A stretch of DNA of 64,000 nt, taken from CAVTPD01 sp963736575. Lineage in GTDB: Bacteria; Bacteroidota; Bacteroidia; Cytophagales; JAAEPT01. The position numbers were made by a program, and so were the translations under genes. Of this stretch, positions 7,542 to 17,599 are shown in pieces. The stretch lies in NCBI GenBank assembly GCA_963736575.1, contig CAVTPD010000003.1, forward strand, positions 496,001 to 560,000, in the 5' to 3' direction. The stretch's first letter is position 1; each line of letters opens with the position of its first letter. The notes under the pieces are model-generated. The model had not been told where the DNA came from, did no database searches, and saw only the letters and a list, made by a program, of their open reading frames with translations.

Positions 7542-8949
7542 TCAACAGTAAATACAAGAGTATAAATATAGGCCCAAAAATACCTAGGAAAAAGCCACCC
7601 AATCGGAAATCGGACTGTTTTAATAAACCTGTTGAAAAAGCAATAGCATTAGGAGGTGTAGATACCGGTAATAAAACAGCACAAGATGCGCTTAAAGAAG
7701 TTACTAAAGCTACTAGAAGTAAATCATTGGGCAACAATAAGAAGCCAACAGGAACCATTAAGCTAGTAGTAGCGGTATTACTCATAATATTAGAAAATAT
7801 TACGGTTAGAAAACCAAAGGCCGCCAAAATCAAAAATTTATTTAATTGATCTAGTTGAAACAAATTGATGTAATATTCTGCTAAACCTGTTTGTTTAATA
7901 GCTTCTCCTAAAGCTAATCCGCCAGCTACCAACATTAAGGTATCCCAAGAAAGTCGTTTAACATCTGCGCTGGAAAGAACGCCTAAAAAAGTATAGCTCA
8001 AAATGGGTATTGCAGCTATAATGGCTACATGTATATGGTGTAACGGAGTAGTTAACCACAACAGCATGGTAATAACTAAAGTAACAACTGTAATTCGTTG
8101 TTTTTGCTTCATTTCACCAGTTTCATTTTTATAACTGGCTTCTTCTATATCAATAGTGATTTCAGTAATATTTGTTGGGTATCTTTTTATAAGAATGTAC
8201 CAAAAAATAACAATTAGAACAATGGCTACGGGGACACCATACATCATCCACTCCACAAAATTTACAGTACTGCCATGCAATTCTAATTCAGCTAAAGCAA
8301 TAGCGTTTGGCGGTGTTCCAATTATAGTACCCATTCCACCAACCGATGCAGCTGTAGGAATCCCCAATAAAACCGCTTTTGTAAAAGGTTCTTTTTCCCC
8401 AAACTTGGCAATAAATGGACTTACCGAAGCAATCATCATAGCGGTAGTTGCTGTATTAGACATCATCATAGACAAAACCGCTGTAGTTAGCATTAAGCCC
8501 AAAATGATGTATTTTGGTTTTAGGCCATAAATAGAAAGCGCATAATTAAATAGTTTTCGATCTAGATTGGTTGCATGCAAAGCTTCCGCCAGAAAAAAAC
8601 CGCCCAACATTAAAAAGATTGTGGGACTTGCCCATAATAGATAAAACTGTTTGTTATCAATTTCATAACCACCATCTACCCCACTAGGCAAAAGAACTAC
8701 CGAAAGAAAAATTATCATTATTCCAACCGAATAAGGCGGAACGGCTTCGGTTAACCATAAAGAAACAGACATCACCAATATAAACTGCACATAAGTCTGA
8801 CTTTGTGTTAAATGCCCCGCACCTATGAAATAGCTACTTACAGCGGCTATAAAAAAGGAAAGCAGGACCATATTGCCCCGCTTATCTAAACCCCATCTAG
8901 ACTTGTGTTTCTCGTGGTGTTTCTCTAAAATTTTCTTTTCAAAATCCAT
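7534..8949 (-). CDS. DASS/SLC13-family sodium-carboxylate symporter
   Basis: Family members take up di- or tricarboxylates, and some take up sulfate, with Na+. The 471-residue membrane protein has about a dozen hydrophobic segments and the two repeated substrate/Na+ binding motifs of the DASS fold: MSNTATTAMM near residue 165 and MSNTATTSLM near residue 390, plus the paired STPPNAIAF and GTPPNAIALAE loops. The substrate cannot be told from sequence. It lies directly downstream of pckA (11-base gap) and shares an end with the cyclotransferase gene, so a link to C4-acid metabolism through oxaloacetate is reasonable inference. Confidence 0.87.
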   Translation of the reverse strand: MDFEKKILEKHHEKHKSRWGLDKRGNMVLLSFFIAAVSSYFIGAGHLTQSQTYVQFILVMSVSLWLTEAVPPYSVGIMIIFLSVVLLPSGVDGGYEIDNKQFYLLWASPTIFLMLGGFFLAEALHATNLDRKLFNYALSIYGLKPKYIILGLMLTTAVLSMMMSNTATTAMMIASVSPFIAKFGEKEPFTKAVLLGIPTAASVGGMGTIIGTPPNAIALAELELHGSTVNFVEWMMYGVPVAIVLIVIFWYILIKRYPTNITEITIDIEEASYKNETGEMKQKQRITVVTLVITMLLWLTTPLHHIHVAIIAAIPILSYTFLGVLSSADVKRLSWDTLMLVAGGLALGEAIKQTGLAEYYINLFQLDQLNKFLILAAFGFLTVIFSNIMSNTATTSLMVPVGFLLLPNDLLLVALVTSLSASCAVLLPVSTPPNAIAFSTGLLKQSDFRLGGFFLGIFGPIFILLYLLLIV

Positions 8950-8960
8950 AAAAGAACTAG

Positions 8961-10568
8961 TTATATAACCTCTACAGGGGCCCCGGATAAAATATCGGAA
9001 CTTGCATGCGTTTTATATTTCTCAAAGTTCTTATTAAACTGCTTGGCTAAAAACAGTGCTTTTTCATCGTAGGCTTTAGGATCTGACCACGTCGTTTTAG
9101 GATCTAACACTTCTGCAGGTACGTTGGGACAAGTTAATGGTATTTGCAAACCAAAAACAGCATCGGTTTTATATTCAACGTCCTTTAATTCCCCATTTAA
9201 TGCGGCGGTAATCATAGCACGGGTGTATTTTAATTTCATTCGTTTACCAACACCAAATGGACCACCTGTCCAACCGGTATTAATTAACCATACGTTAATA
9301 TCCGATTCTCTCATTTTTTTTCCCAGAAGCTCACCATATTCTGTTGGTGGCAAAGGCATAAAAGGCTCACCAAAACACGCAGAAAAAACCAATTGAGGTT
9401 CTGTAACGCCCATTTCAGTACCGGCAACTTTAGCCGTATATCCCGAAATAAAATGGAACATAGCTTGTTCTTCTTTCAGTTTAGAAATTGGAGGCAAAAC
9501 ACCCAAGGCATCTGCGGTTAAAAAAAACATGTTTTTAGGTTTCCCCCCAATTGAACTTGGCTGTATATTATCGATATGATAAATAGGATATGAAACCCTA
9601 GTATTTCTAGTGATAGAATCATCTGTAAAATCGATGGTTCTTGTTCCTTTTAAAAAGGACGTATTTTCTACAATAGAACCGAATTTAATGGCCTCAAAAA
9701 TATCGGGTTCGTCTTCCGCAACTAGGTTAATGGTTTTGGCATAACAGCCACCTTCAAAATTAAAAACGGCATCTTCGGACCAGCCGTGTTCGTCATCCCC
9801 AATCAAAGCTCTATTTGGATCGGTAGAAAGCGTAGTTTTACCAGTTCCTGAAAGCCCAAAGAAAATAGCGGTATCACCGTCTTTACCTACATTGGCAGAA
9901 CAATGCATTGAAAGTACTTTTTTTTCATGCGGAAGCACAAAATTCAATACAGAGAAAATACCCTTTTTCATTTCCCCAGTATAACCTGTACCGCCAATTA
10001 AAATGATTTTTTCAGTTAAATTAAGAATAGCAAAATTCTTTGCCGGAACACCGTCAACTGCTGGGTCTGCTTCAAATTCAGGATCACATATAATAGTAAA
10101 ATCTTGCTCAAAGTTTTCTAGCTCACTTTTATCTGGGCGTAAAAACATATTGCTAATAAATAGATTGTGGTAAGCGCACGTATTAATCACGCGTACATTT
10201 AATCTAAATTCATCTTTAGCGCAGGCATAACCATCACGTATATAAAGTGTTTTATTATTTAAATCTTCAATTACTTTATTCAGCAAGTTTTCAAAAACTT
10301 CTTGAGAAATTGGTCGGTTTACGTCACCCCAAAAAACAGAATCTTTGGTTTTTGCATCTTCAACAATAAAACGGTTTTTAGGATCTCTACCCGTAAACTT
10401 TCCTGTATTCACACATAGAGCACCATTATCAGCCAAAAAACCTTCTCTATTTTGTAAAGCTTCTTCTACTAAATCTGCCCGTTCTAAATTCCACATTATT
10501 TTATTTGCATAAATAATATTTCTATTAATGTTTGAATGAACGTTTGGGTTAATTATTATTCTTTCCAT
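8961..10568 (-). CDS. pckA: Phosphoenolpyruvate carboxykinase (ATP)
   Basis: Converts oxaloacetate and ATP to phosphoenolpyruvate, CO2 and ADP, the entry step of gluconeogenesis. The 535-residue length is typical. Visible motifs: substrate region GKFTGRDPKNRF (~57-67), kinase-1a P-loop GLSGTGKTTLS (238-248), metal-binding DDEHGW (258-263), and the adenine-side region NTGWTGGPFGVGKRM near residue 430. The start at 10568 gives MERIIINPNVHSN. A carboxylate carrier gene follows after 11 bases. It diverges from dnaE across ~165 bases in which I saw no clear consensus promoter for pckA. Confidence 0.97.
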   Translation of the reverse strand: MERIIINPNVHSNINRNIIYANKIMWNLERADLVEEALQNREGFLADNGALCVNTGKFTGRDPKNRFIVEDAKTKDSVFWGDVNRPISQEVFENLLNKVIEDLNNKTLYIRDGYACAKDEFRLNVRVINTCAYHNLFISNMFLRPDKSELENFEQDFTIICDPEFEADPAVDGVPAKNFAILNLTEKIILIGGTGYTGEMKKGIFSVLNFVLPHEKKVLSMHCSANVGKDGDTAIFFGLSGTGKTTLSTDPNRALIGDDEHGWSEDAVFNFEGGCYAKTINLVAEDEPDIFEAIKFGSIVENTSFLKGTRTIDFTDDSITRNTRVSYPIYHIDNIQPSSIGGKPKNMFFLTADALGVLPPISKLKEEQAMFHFISGYTAKVAGTEMGVTEPQLVFSACFGEPFMPLPPTEYGELLGKKMRESDINVWLINTGWTGGPFGVGKRMKLKYTRAMITAALNGELKDVEYKTDAVFGLQIPLTCPNVPAEVLDPKTTWSDPKAYDEKALFLAKQFNKNFEKYKTHASSDILSGAPVEVI

Positions 10569-10732
10569 GCTTTTATTTCAATCTTTAAAAAGATAGAATT
10601 TAGATAAGATTATTGGAAGGAAAAATGATTTGCGTTGCATTTACATGCTTATTCACATGAGCTATGTCATATGTGTAAAAGTATTAATGCAGAGGTTTAA
10701 TCTGTTAACTCAATCTTAAGTAAATTTACTTT

Positions 10733-13700
10733 ATGTACCTGATTTACGATACCGAAACCACTGGTCTACCCAAAGACTGGAAAGCCCCTTTAACAGATAG
10801 CGATAATTGGCCAAGGCTTGTACAACTTGCTTGGCAATTACACGACGAAAACGGTAAACTAATTAACAGAGGTAATCAGATTGTTTATCCAGACGGTTTT
10901 GACATTCCATTTACGGCAGCCAAGGTACACGGCATTACTACAGAAAGAGCCCAGAAAGAAGGTATTCCTTTAAATGAGGTTATTGATGAATTTCTGGTTG
11001 ATCTTGAAAAAGCAGACTTTGTTGTTGGGCACAACATTGAGTTTGATATAAATATTGTTGGTGCAGAATTAATCCGTGAGCAATTAGACGAAAAACAGCT
11101 TACAGACAAATCCTTAATTGACACCAAAGACGAGTCTACCAATTATTGCGCAATACCAGGTGGTAGAGGTGGTAAATTTAAATGGCCAACACTTACCGAA
11201 TTATATACCAAGTTATTTGGCAAAGGATTTGGTGACGCCCATGATGCGGCTTACGATGTTGACGCTACAGCCAAATGTTTTTTCGGATTAATTACAGAAA
11301 AGGTAATTGCCCCAAAAGACAAAACCCCAATAGATAAAATTGTATATGAAGCGCCCGTTCTTAAAGGCGGTAACTTTCAGGTTAAAGAGAAAGAAAACCA
11401 AAGTTAGCCTTGAAAACAAGAAAGCAGATATTGACGCCGCTTTAAACCAGCTTGCTGAAGTAACGTTTACACATTTACATTGTCACACTCAGTTTTCAAT
11501 CCTTCAATCAACTTCTGAAGTTGCTGCTTTAATAGCCCAAGCTAAAGAACTAAAAATGCCTGCTATTGCCATGACCGATCACGGTAATATGATGGCGGCT
11601 TTTAATTTTGTTTCAACTGCTTTAAAAGAAGGGGTTAAACCTATTGTAGGTTGTGAGTTTTTTGTTTGCCCCGATAGAAAAGACAAAACCAGACAAAATA
11701 ACGGACACCAAATTGTTCTGTTAGCGAAAAATAAAGCAGGGTATCAAAACTTAGCTAAACTAGCTTCATACGCTTATATAGAAGGTTTTTATTATGTTCC
11801 CAAGAATAGACAAAGAACTTCTTCTTCAGTATAAAGAAAATCTAATTGCTTTAACCGGTGGTTTATGGGGAGAAGTGCCCGATTTGATTTTGAATTTTGG
11901 GGAAACCCAAGCGGAAGAAGCCTTTATATGGTGGAAAGAACAGTTTGGCGAAGATTTTTATGCTGAACTAAACCGACATGGTGTTGAAGAAGAACAAGTT
12001 GTAAACGATGTTTTATTGAAGTTTTGCAAAACACACGACGTTAAATACATCGCTTCTAATAACACGTATTACACCAAAAAAGACCAGGCTAAAGCCCATG
12101 ACGTCTTGTTGTGTGTAAAAGATGCCGAACCAGTAAGCAAACCTAAAAGATATTATGGCAAACGCGGTAAAGAGTACCGTTATGGTTTCCCCAACGACGA
12201 ATTCTATGTAAAGACTTCGGATGAAATGATTAAGCTTTTTGCGGATTTACCAGATGCCATTTTAAACACCCAAGAAATTGCAGATAAAGTAGAAGAGTAT
12301 AAGCTTTCTAGAGATGTACTTCTACCGAAATTTGATATCCCTAAGCAATTTCAAGACCCTAGAGATGAGGAAGATTCTTCTCTGAAAATTGGTGAAAACA
12401 ATTACCTAAAACACCTTACTTACGAAGGAGCTAAAAAAAGATACGCTGAAATAAATACCGAAATCCAAGAACGTTTAGACTTTGAATTAGAGGTAATTAA
12501 AAACACCGGTTACCCAGGTTATTTCTTGATTGTTGAAGATTTCATTCGCGAAGCCAGAAATATGGGTGTTGCCGTTGGACCCGGTCGTGGTTCAGCAGCG
12601 GGTTCTGCTGTAGCCTATTGTTTGAAAATCACCAATATTGACCCCATTGCATACGATCTGCTTTTTGAGCGTTTCTTGAATCCAGATCGTGTGTCTATGC
12701 CCGATATTGATATTGACTTTGATGACGAAGGCCGAAGCCGTGTAATTGATTATGTAATTAACAAATACGGAGCAAATCAGGTAGCACAGATCATCACTTA
12801 TGGTACAATGGCGGCTAAATCTTCCATTAGAGATACGGCCAGAGTATTAGAACTTCCCTTAGCAGAAGCAGACCGTGTGGCTAAACTGGTTCCCGATTTA
12901 AAACTGAAAAAGCTTTTTTCTTTCAGCCCTCAAGAATTAAAAGAAAAGCTGAAAAACAATGCCGAGGAAATTGGCAAAGCCGAAGAACTGAAAAGACTTT
13001 CGGAAGGATTTAATCTAGAGGCGCAAGTAATTAATCAAGCCAGAGTTTTAGAAGGTTCTGTAAGAAATACGGGGATTCATGCTTGTGGTGTAATCATTAC
13101 GCCAGACGACATTACCAACTTTGTGCCAGTAGCACTGGCTAAGGATTCGGAAATGTATTGTACACAGTTTGATAACTCTGTTGTTGAAACTGCCGGCTTA
13201 CTTAAAATGGACTTTTTGGGACTGAAAACCCTAACCCTAATTAAAGATGCCTGCCGGATTGTAAAAGAACGTCATGGAATTGATTTAGATGCTGAACAAT
13301 TTCCTATCGATGACGAAGAAACCTACAAACTATTCCAACGGGGTGAAACAGTAGGTATATTCCAGTATGAATCTGCCGGTATGCAGAAATACATGAGAGA
13401 GCTGAAACCAACCGTTTTTGCCGATCTTATTGCCATGAATGCCTTGTACCGCCCGGGTCCTTTGGAATATATACCCTCTTTTATTAGAAGGAAACACGGT
13501 ACCGAAGAAATAGTTTATGACATTGAAGCTTCCAAAGAGTACTTGGAAGAAACCTATGGCATTACGGTTTATCAAGAACAAGTAATGCTTCTGTCGCAAA
13601 GCTTGGCTGGTTTCACCAAAGGTGAAGCCGATATTCTTCGTAAAGGTATGGGTAAGAAAAAGAAGGATATCATTGATATGCTTCATCCTAAATTTATTAA

Positions 13701-15048
13701 TGGGGGAAAAGAAAGAGGGCACGCAGAAGACAAGCTAGAAAAAGTTTGGAAAGACTGGGAAGCCTTTGCTTCGTATGCCTTTAACAAATCTCACTCTACG
13801 TGTTATGCTTGGGTGGCATACCAAACGGCATATCTAAAAGCGCATTACCCTGCCGAATACATGGCTTCGGTGCTAAGTAACAACATGAACGACATTAAAA
13901 CGGTGACTTTCTTTATGGAAGAATGCCGTAGAATGGGGATTGAAGTTCTTGGGCCAGATGTAAATGAATCTAAAGCTGATTTCACCGTAAACAAAGAAGG
14001 CGCCATTCGTTTTGGTATGAGTGCCATTAAGGGTTCTGGTGATGCTGCGGTAGAAAACATTGTTAAAGAAAGAGAAGAAAACGGTCCTTTTTCAAACATT
14101 TTCGAATTTGCAGAACGGGTTAATCTTCGGGCTGTAAATAAAAAGACTTTTGAAGTATTGGCCATGTCTGGAGGATTTGATGGTTTTGGCGAATACCACC
14201 GTAGACAATATTTAGCTGCACCAGAGGGCGAATCTCCTTTAATAGAAAAGGTAATTCGTTACGCTCAAAAAATGGAGCAAGAGAAACAAAGTGCTCAGGC
14301 TTCTTTGTTTGGTGCCGGTGCCGCAGTAGAAATAGCATTGCCTAAAGCCGCCATTATTGAACCTTATGGCGAAATAGAAAAACTAAATATTGAAAAAGAA
14401 GTTGTTGGTCTTTTTATTACCGGCCATCCGTTAGATGAATTTAAGATTGAGATCCAAAATTTTACTTCATCCAATACACAAAACTTTAGACAAATGAAGG
14501 GGCAAGATGTTTCTTTGGCGGGTGTAATTTCTAATAGCCGTAGAGGGCAAACTAAAAACGGGAAACCATTCTGCGTAGTTACTCTAGAGGATTACAACGG
14601 TTCGGTTGACATGTTCTTACTTGGAAAAGATTATTTAGAAAATGCGCATTTCTTTTCACCAGGCGAATTTATTTTTGCTAAAGGAAAGGTTGCTTTGGGT
14701 TGGCGGAAACAGAAAGAAATAGATGAAAATCCGGCAATTATACCAAGCGATGATGATTACGAGTTTAAGCCTTTTTACTTTGAGCTTTTAGGAGATATTA
14801 AAGACAAACTTTGCAAAGGTGTAGAAGTAAAGACTAGTATTTCTGAACTTACGTTCGATTTAATTCAAAGTTTGGAGGATTTGGTTCAAAAATATCCAGG
14901 TAGTAAAGACTTCCGTTTTAACCTTAAAGACGATATTGAACAGCTTGAGATTAAGATGTTCAGTAGAAGATTTAAAGTAGATACCTCTAATGAATTCTTT
15001 AATGAACTTGAGAAAATAAATACAATTGATTTTAAGGTGCTTTCTTAA
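10733..15048 (+). CDS. dnaE: DNA polymerase III alpha subunit with fused N-terminal 3'-5' exonuclease (two apparent frameshifts)
   Basis: Replicative polymerase; the repaired protein is ~1437 residues. Residues 1-200 form a DnaQ-like DEDDh proofreading domain: YDTETTG (D6, E8), GHNIEFDINI, and HDAAYDVDAT. A PHP domain follows (THLHCHTQFS, AMTDHGN), then the polymerase core with PGRGSAAGSAVAY and catalytic PDIDIDFDD, the thumb, and a C-terminal OB region. Three frames cover it: 10733-11407, 11340-11834 and 11794-15048. Removing one A near 11394-11397 gives KEKETKVSLENK, and removing one C of CCC at 11799-11801 gives YYVPRIDKELL, restoring one frame. Fused exonuclease-DnaE proteins are normal in Bacteroidota. 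Since the gene is essential, both breaks are probably sequence errors. Confidence 0.93.
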
Positions 15049-15183
15049 GCACCTTCATTTTTCACCTACTATTTACCCACCTAATATTTTATTTATGTTA
15101 ATCTTCTGAACTTGTTCTACTTAATCCTGTTATAAGTAAAGTTTTTTACACAATTTAAAGCATTCATTAAATCTCATAACATT

Positions 15184-16026
15184 ATGGAACAGGATCAACT
15201 TTTGGAGTATACTCAAAATGTACAAAACACTGCCACTGAATTGGCTATTACCTATGTGCCTAAAATAGCTGCCGCTATTCTTATTTGGATTGTGGGGGGT
15301 ATTATTATTAAAAGCTTATTAAAAGGATTAGGTAAAGCCTTAGAGAAAAAAAATTCCGATGTTTCTCTACATAAGTTTTTAGGAAGCCTTATTAAATACA
15401 CCTTGTACATTGCTTTAGCTCTTGGAATATTAAGCATTCTGGGAATCCAAATGACTTCTTTTATCGCTATTCTTGGTGCAGCGTCTTTAGCGGTTGGCTT
15501 AGCTTTACAGGGCAGTTTATCCAACTTTGCCGGTGGCGTAGTTTTAATGATATTAAGACCTTTTAAAGTAGGTGAAGTTATAGAGGCGCAAGGCTTTATT
15601 GCTTCTGTTTCTGAAATTCAAATTTTTCATACAATATTAAAATCTTTTGATAACAAAACCATTATTGTACCAAACGGTCCTTTAGCAAACGGAAATATTA
15701 TTAACTACAGTACCGAAGAAACTAGAGTTGTAGAATGGGTATTTGGCATTGGCTATTCTGACGATATTGATCTAGCCAAAAAAGTTATTGAAGACACCGT
15801 TTTCTCTGATGAAAGAGTACTTGATACTAAAGAGAGTGGCTATTATATTAATGTAAGTGAACTTGGTGATAGCGCTGTTAACATTAAAGTTAGAGCTAGA
15901 ATTAAACAAGCCGATTATTGGGGTTTGTTTTTTGACAAAATGGAAGCCGTTAAAAAAGCATTTGATGCCAACGGTATTTCTATTCCATTCCCACAAAGAG
16001 ATGTTCACATGTTTAATGAGAAGTAA
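15184..16026 (+). CDS. mscS: Small-conductance mechanosensitive channel, MscS family
   Basis: Opens on membrane tension to release solutes after hypo-osmotic shock. The 280 residues match the short E. coli-type MscS plan. There are three membrane helices: ~22-45 (AAAILIWIVGGIIIKSLL), ~62-85, and a Gly/Ala-rich pore helix ~90-125 (GAASLAVGLALQGSLSNFAGG). A beta domain (PFKVGEVIEAQGFIASVSEI, with IIVPNGPLANGNIIN) and an alpha/beta C-terminal domain ending near GISIPFPQRDVH follow. It stands alone between dnaE and a two-way terminator. Confidence 0.93.
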   Translation: MEQDQLLEYTQNVQNTATELAITYVPKIAAAILIWIVGGIIIKSLLKGLGKALEKKNSDVSLHKFLGSLIKYTLYIALALGILSILGIQMTSFIAILGAASLAVGLALQGSLSNFAGGVVLMILRPFKVGEVIEAQGFIASVSEIQIFHTILKSFDNKTIIVPNGPLANGNIINYSTEETRVVEWVFGIGYSDDIDLAKKVIEDTVFSDERVLDTKESGYYINVSELGDSAVNIKVRARIKQADYWGLFFDKMEAVKKAFDANGISIPFPQRDVHMFNEK

Positions 16027-16052
16027 TTCACTTTACATTAAATCTTAAGCAT

Positions 16053-16080
16053 AAAAAAACCGCTCCATTGAGCGGTTTTT
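16053..16080. terminator. Bidirectional intrinsic terminator between mscS and gltD
   Basis: AAAAACCGCTC pairs with GAGCGGTTTTT around CATT, with A- and T-runs on either side. It serves the converging mscS and gltBD transcripts. Confidence 0.9.
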
Positions 16081-16108
16081 CTTTTATATAGATTTCGGAA
16101 AATCTTTT

Positions 16109-17599
16109 TTACGCTTCCAATTCTTGGAAACCGTGATCTTTTCGTTCTAATTGAGATTCGCCCATTAAGAACGTATCAATTTCGTAAGCGCATTCACGTC
16201 CTTCAGAAATAGCCCAAACTACTAGAGACTGGCCTCTTCTACAGTCGCCCGCAGCAAAAACTTTATCTAAACTAGTTTTGTAGTTGCTATCCTCAATGTT
16301 ACCTCTATCTGTATAGTTAACACCTAATTCGTCTAAAAGACCATGGTGTTGTGGATGAACAAAACCAATTGCTAATAAAGCTAATTCGCAAGGAACTTCA
16401 AATTCTGTATCTGGCTGTTCTTCCCAATGCGGCTTTTTACCCGGCTCAGGATCTGACCATCCCATTTCAGCCACTTTAATACCTTTAAGGTTACCGTTCT
16501 CGTCACCAACAAATTCTTTGGTAAACAAAGCCCATCTTCTTTCGGCTCCTTCTTCGTGTGAAGAGGAAGTTCTAAGTTTCATAGGCCATAAAGGCCAAGG
16601 TGTTTGTTCCGAACGATTTAATGGAGGTTTAGCCAACAATTCAATTTGCATGATAGATTTTGCACCATGTCGGTTAGATGTACCTACGCAGTCGGAACCC
16701 GTATCACCACCACCAATAACAACAACGTTCTTATCGGTTGCCCAAATTTCTTCAACAGGTTCTCCTTGATGATTTAAAAGCTCTTTTTTACCTGCGTTTC
16801 TTGTATTTTGTTGCGACAAGAAATCCATTGCAAAATGAACCCCTTTAAATTCACGTCCTTTAATAGGAACATCTCTAGGATCTGTTGAACCAACGCAAAG
16901 TGCTACTGCATCAAATTCTTTAAGAATTTCTTCGCCTTTAACATCTTTACCAATGCTGGTATTTAATTTGAATTCAATTCCCGCTTCTTTCATTAATTCA
17001 ACTCTACGCTGAACTACTGTTTTTTCAAGCTTGAAATCCGGAATACCAAATCTCAACAAACCACCTGCTTCAGCTGCTCTTTCAAATATAGTTACAGTAT
17101 GACCTGCTATATTTAATTGTTCTGCCGTTGCTAAACCAGAAGGCCCCGAACCAATAACAGCTACTTTTTTACCTGTTCTAGTCTTAGGTGTTTTTGGTTT
17201 TGCAAAGCCTTTTTTAAAGGCTTCTTCAATAATATTTTTCTCAATAAACTCAATAGCAACAGGAGGTTGATTGATGCCTAATACGCATGCAGATTCACAC
17301 GGTGCTGGGCAAATTCTTCCTGTAAACTCTGGGAAATTGTTTGTAGAGCTTAAGATATTGTATGCTTCTTCCCATTCTTCCTCATAAACAGCGTCGTTAA
17401 ATTCAGGAATAATATTTCCTAATGGACAACCACTGTGGCAAAAAGGCACACCGCAATCCATACATCTAGATGCTTGTTCCTTTTTTAATTCCTCGGAAGG
17501 TTCTTCAAGAAACTCCTTATAGTGTTTTACCCTTTCTTTAGGATCATCACTTTTGGGAAGTTGTCTGGTATGTTCTAGAAATCCTGTAGGTTTACCCAT
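16109..17599 (-). CDS. gltD: Glutamate synthase (NADPH) small subunit
   Basis: Passes electrons from NADPH through FAD and Fe-S clusters to the large subunit for glutamate formation from 2-oxoglutarate and glutamine. The 496 residues show two N-terminal Cys clusters (CMDCGVPFCHSGCPLGN near 41-57, CPAPCESACVLG near 97-108), the FAD motif VIGSGPSGLATAE near 150, the NADPH motif VIGGGDTGSDCVG near 295, and the C-terminal AAGDCRRGQSLVVWAI. Its start overlaps the end of gltB by eight bases, which indicates translational coupling. Length is normal. Confidence 0.96.
   Translation of the reverse strand: MGKPTGFLEHTRQLPKSDDPKERVKHYKEFLEEPSEELKKEQASRCMDCGVPFCHSGCPLGNIIPEFNDAVYEEEWEEAYNILSSTNNFPEFTGRICPAPCESACVLGINQPPVAIEFIEKNIIEEAFKKGFAKPKTPKTRTGKKVAVIGSGPSGLATAEQLNIAGHTVTIFERAAEAGGLLRFGIPDFKLEKTVVQRRVELMKEAGIEFKLNTSIGKDVKGEEILKEFDAVALCVGSTDPRDVPIKGREFKGVHFAMDFLSQQNTRNAGKKELLNHQGEPVEEIWATDKNVVVIGGGDTGSDCVGTSNRHGAKSIMQIELLAKPPLNRSEQTPWPLWPMKLRTSSSHEEGAERRWALFTKEFVGDENGNLKGIKVAEMGWSDPEPGKKPHWEEQPDTEFEVPCELALLAIGFVHPQHHGLLDELGVNYTDRGNIEDSNYKTSLDKVFAAGDCRRGQSLVVWAISEGRECAYEIDTFLMGESQLERKDHGFQELEA

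Noticed and set aside
10733..11407. Separate DnaQ-like exonuclease gene
   Set aside because: The exonuclease frame ends in a Lys/Glu-rich linker that continues in the next frame into the PHP domain after removal of one A; the fused form is the known Bacteroidota arrangement.
11794..15048. Programmed ribosomal frameshifting in dnaE
   Set aside because: Two shifts in one gene, one at a simple CCC run, and similar +1 insertions in unrelated genes argue for sequence errors.
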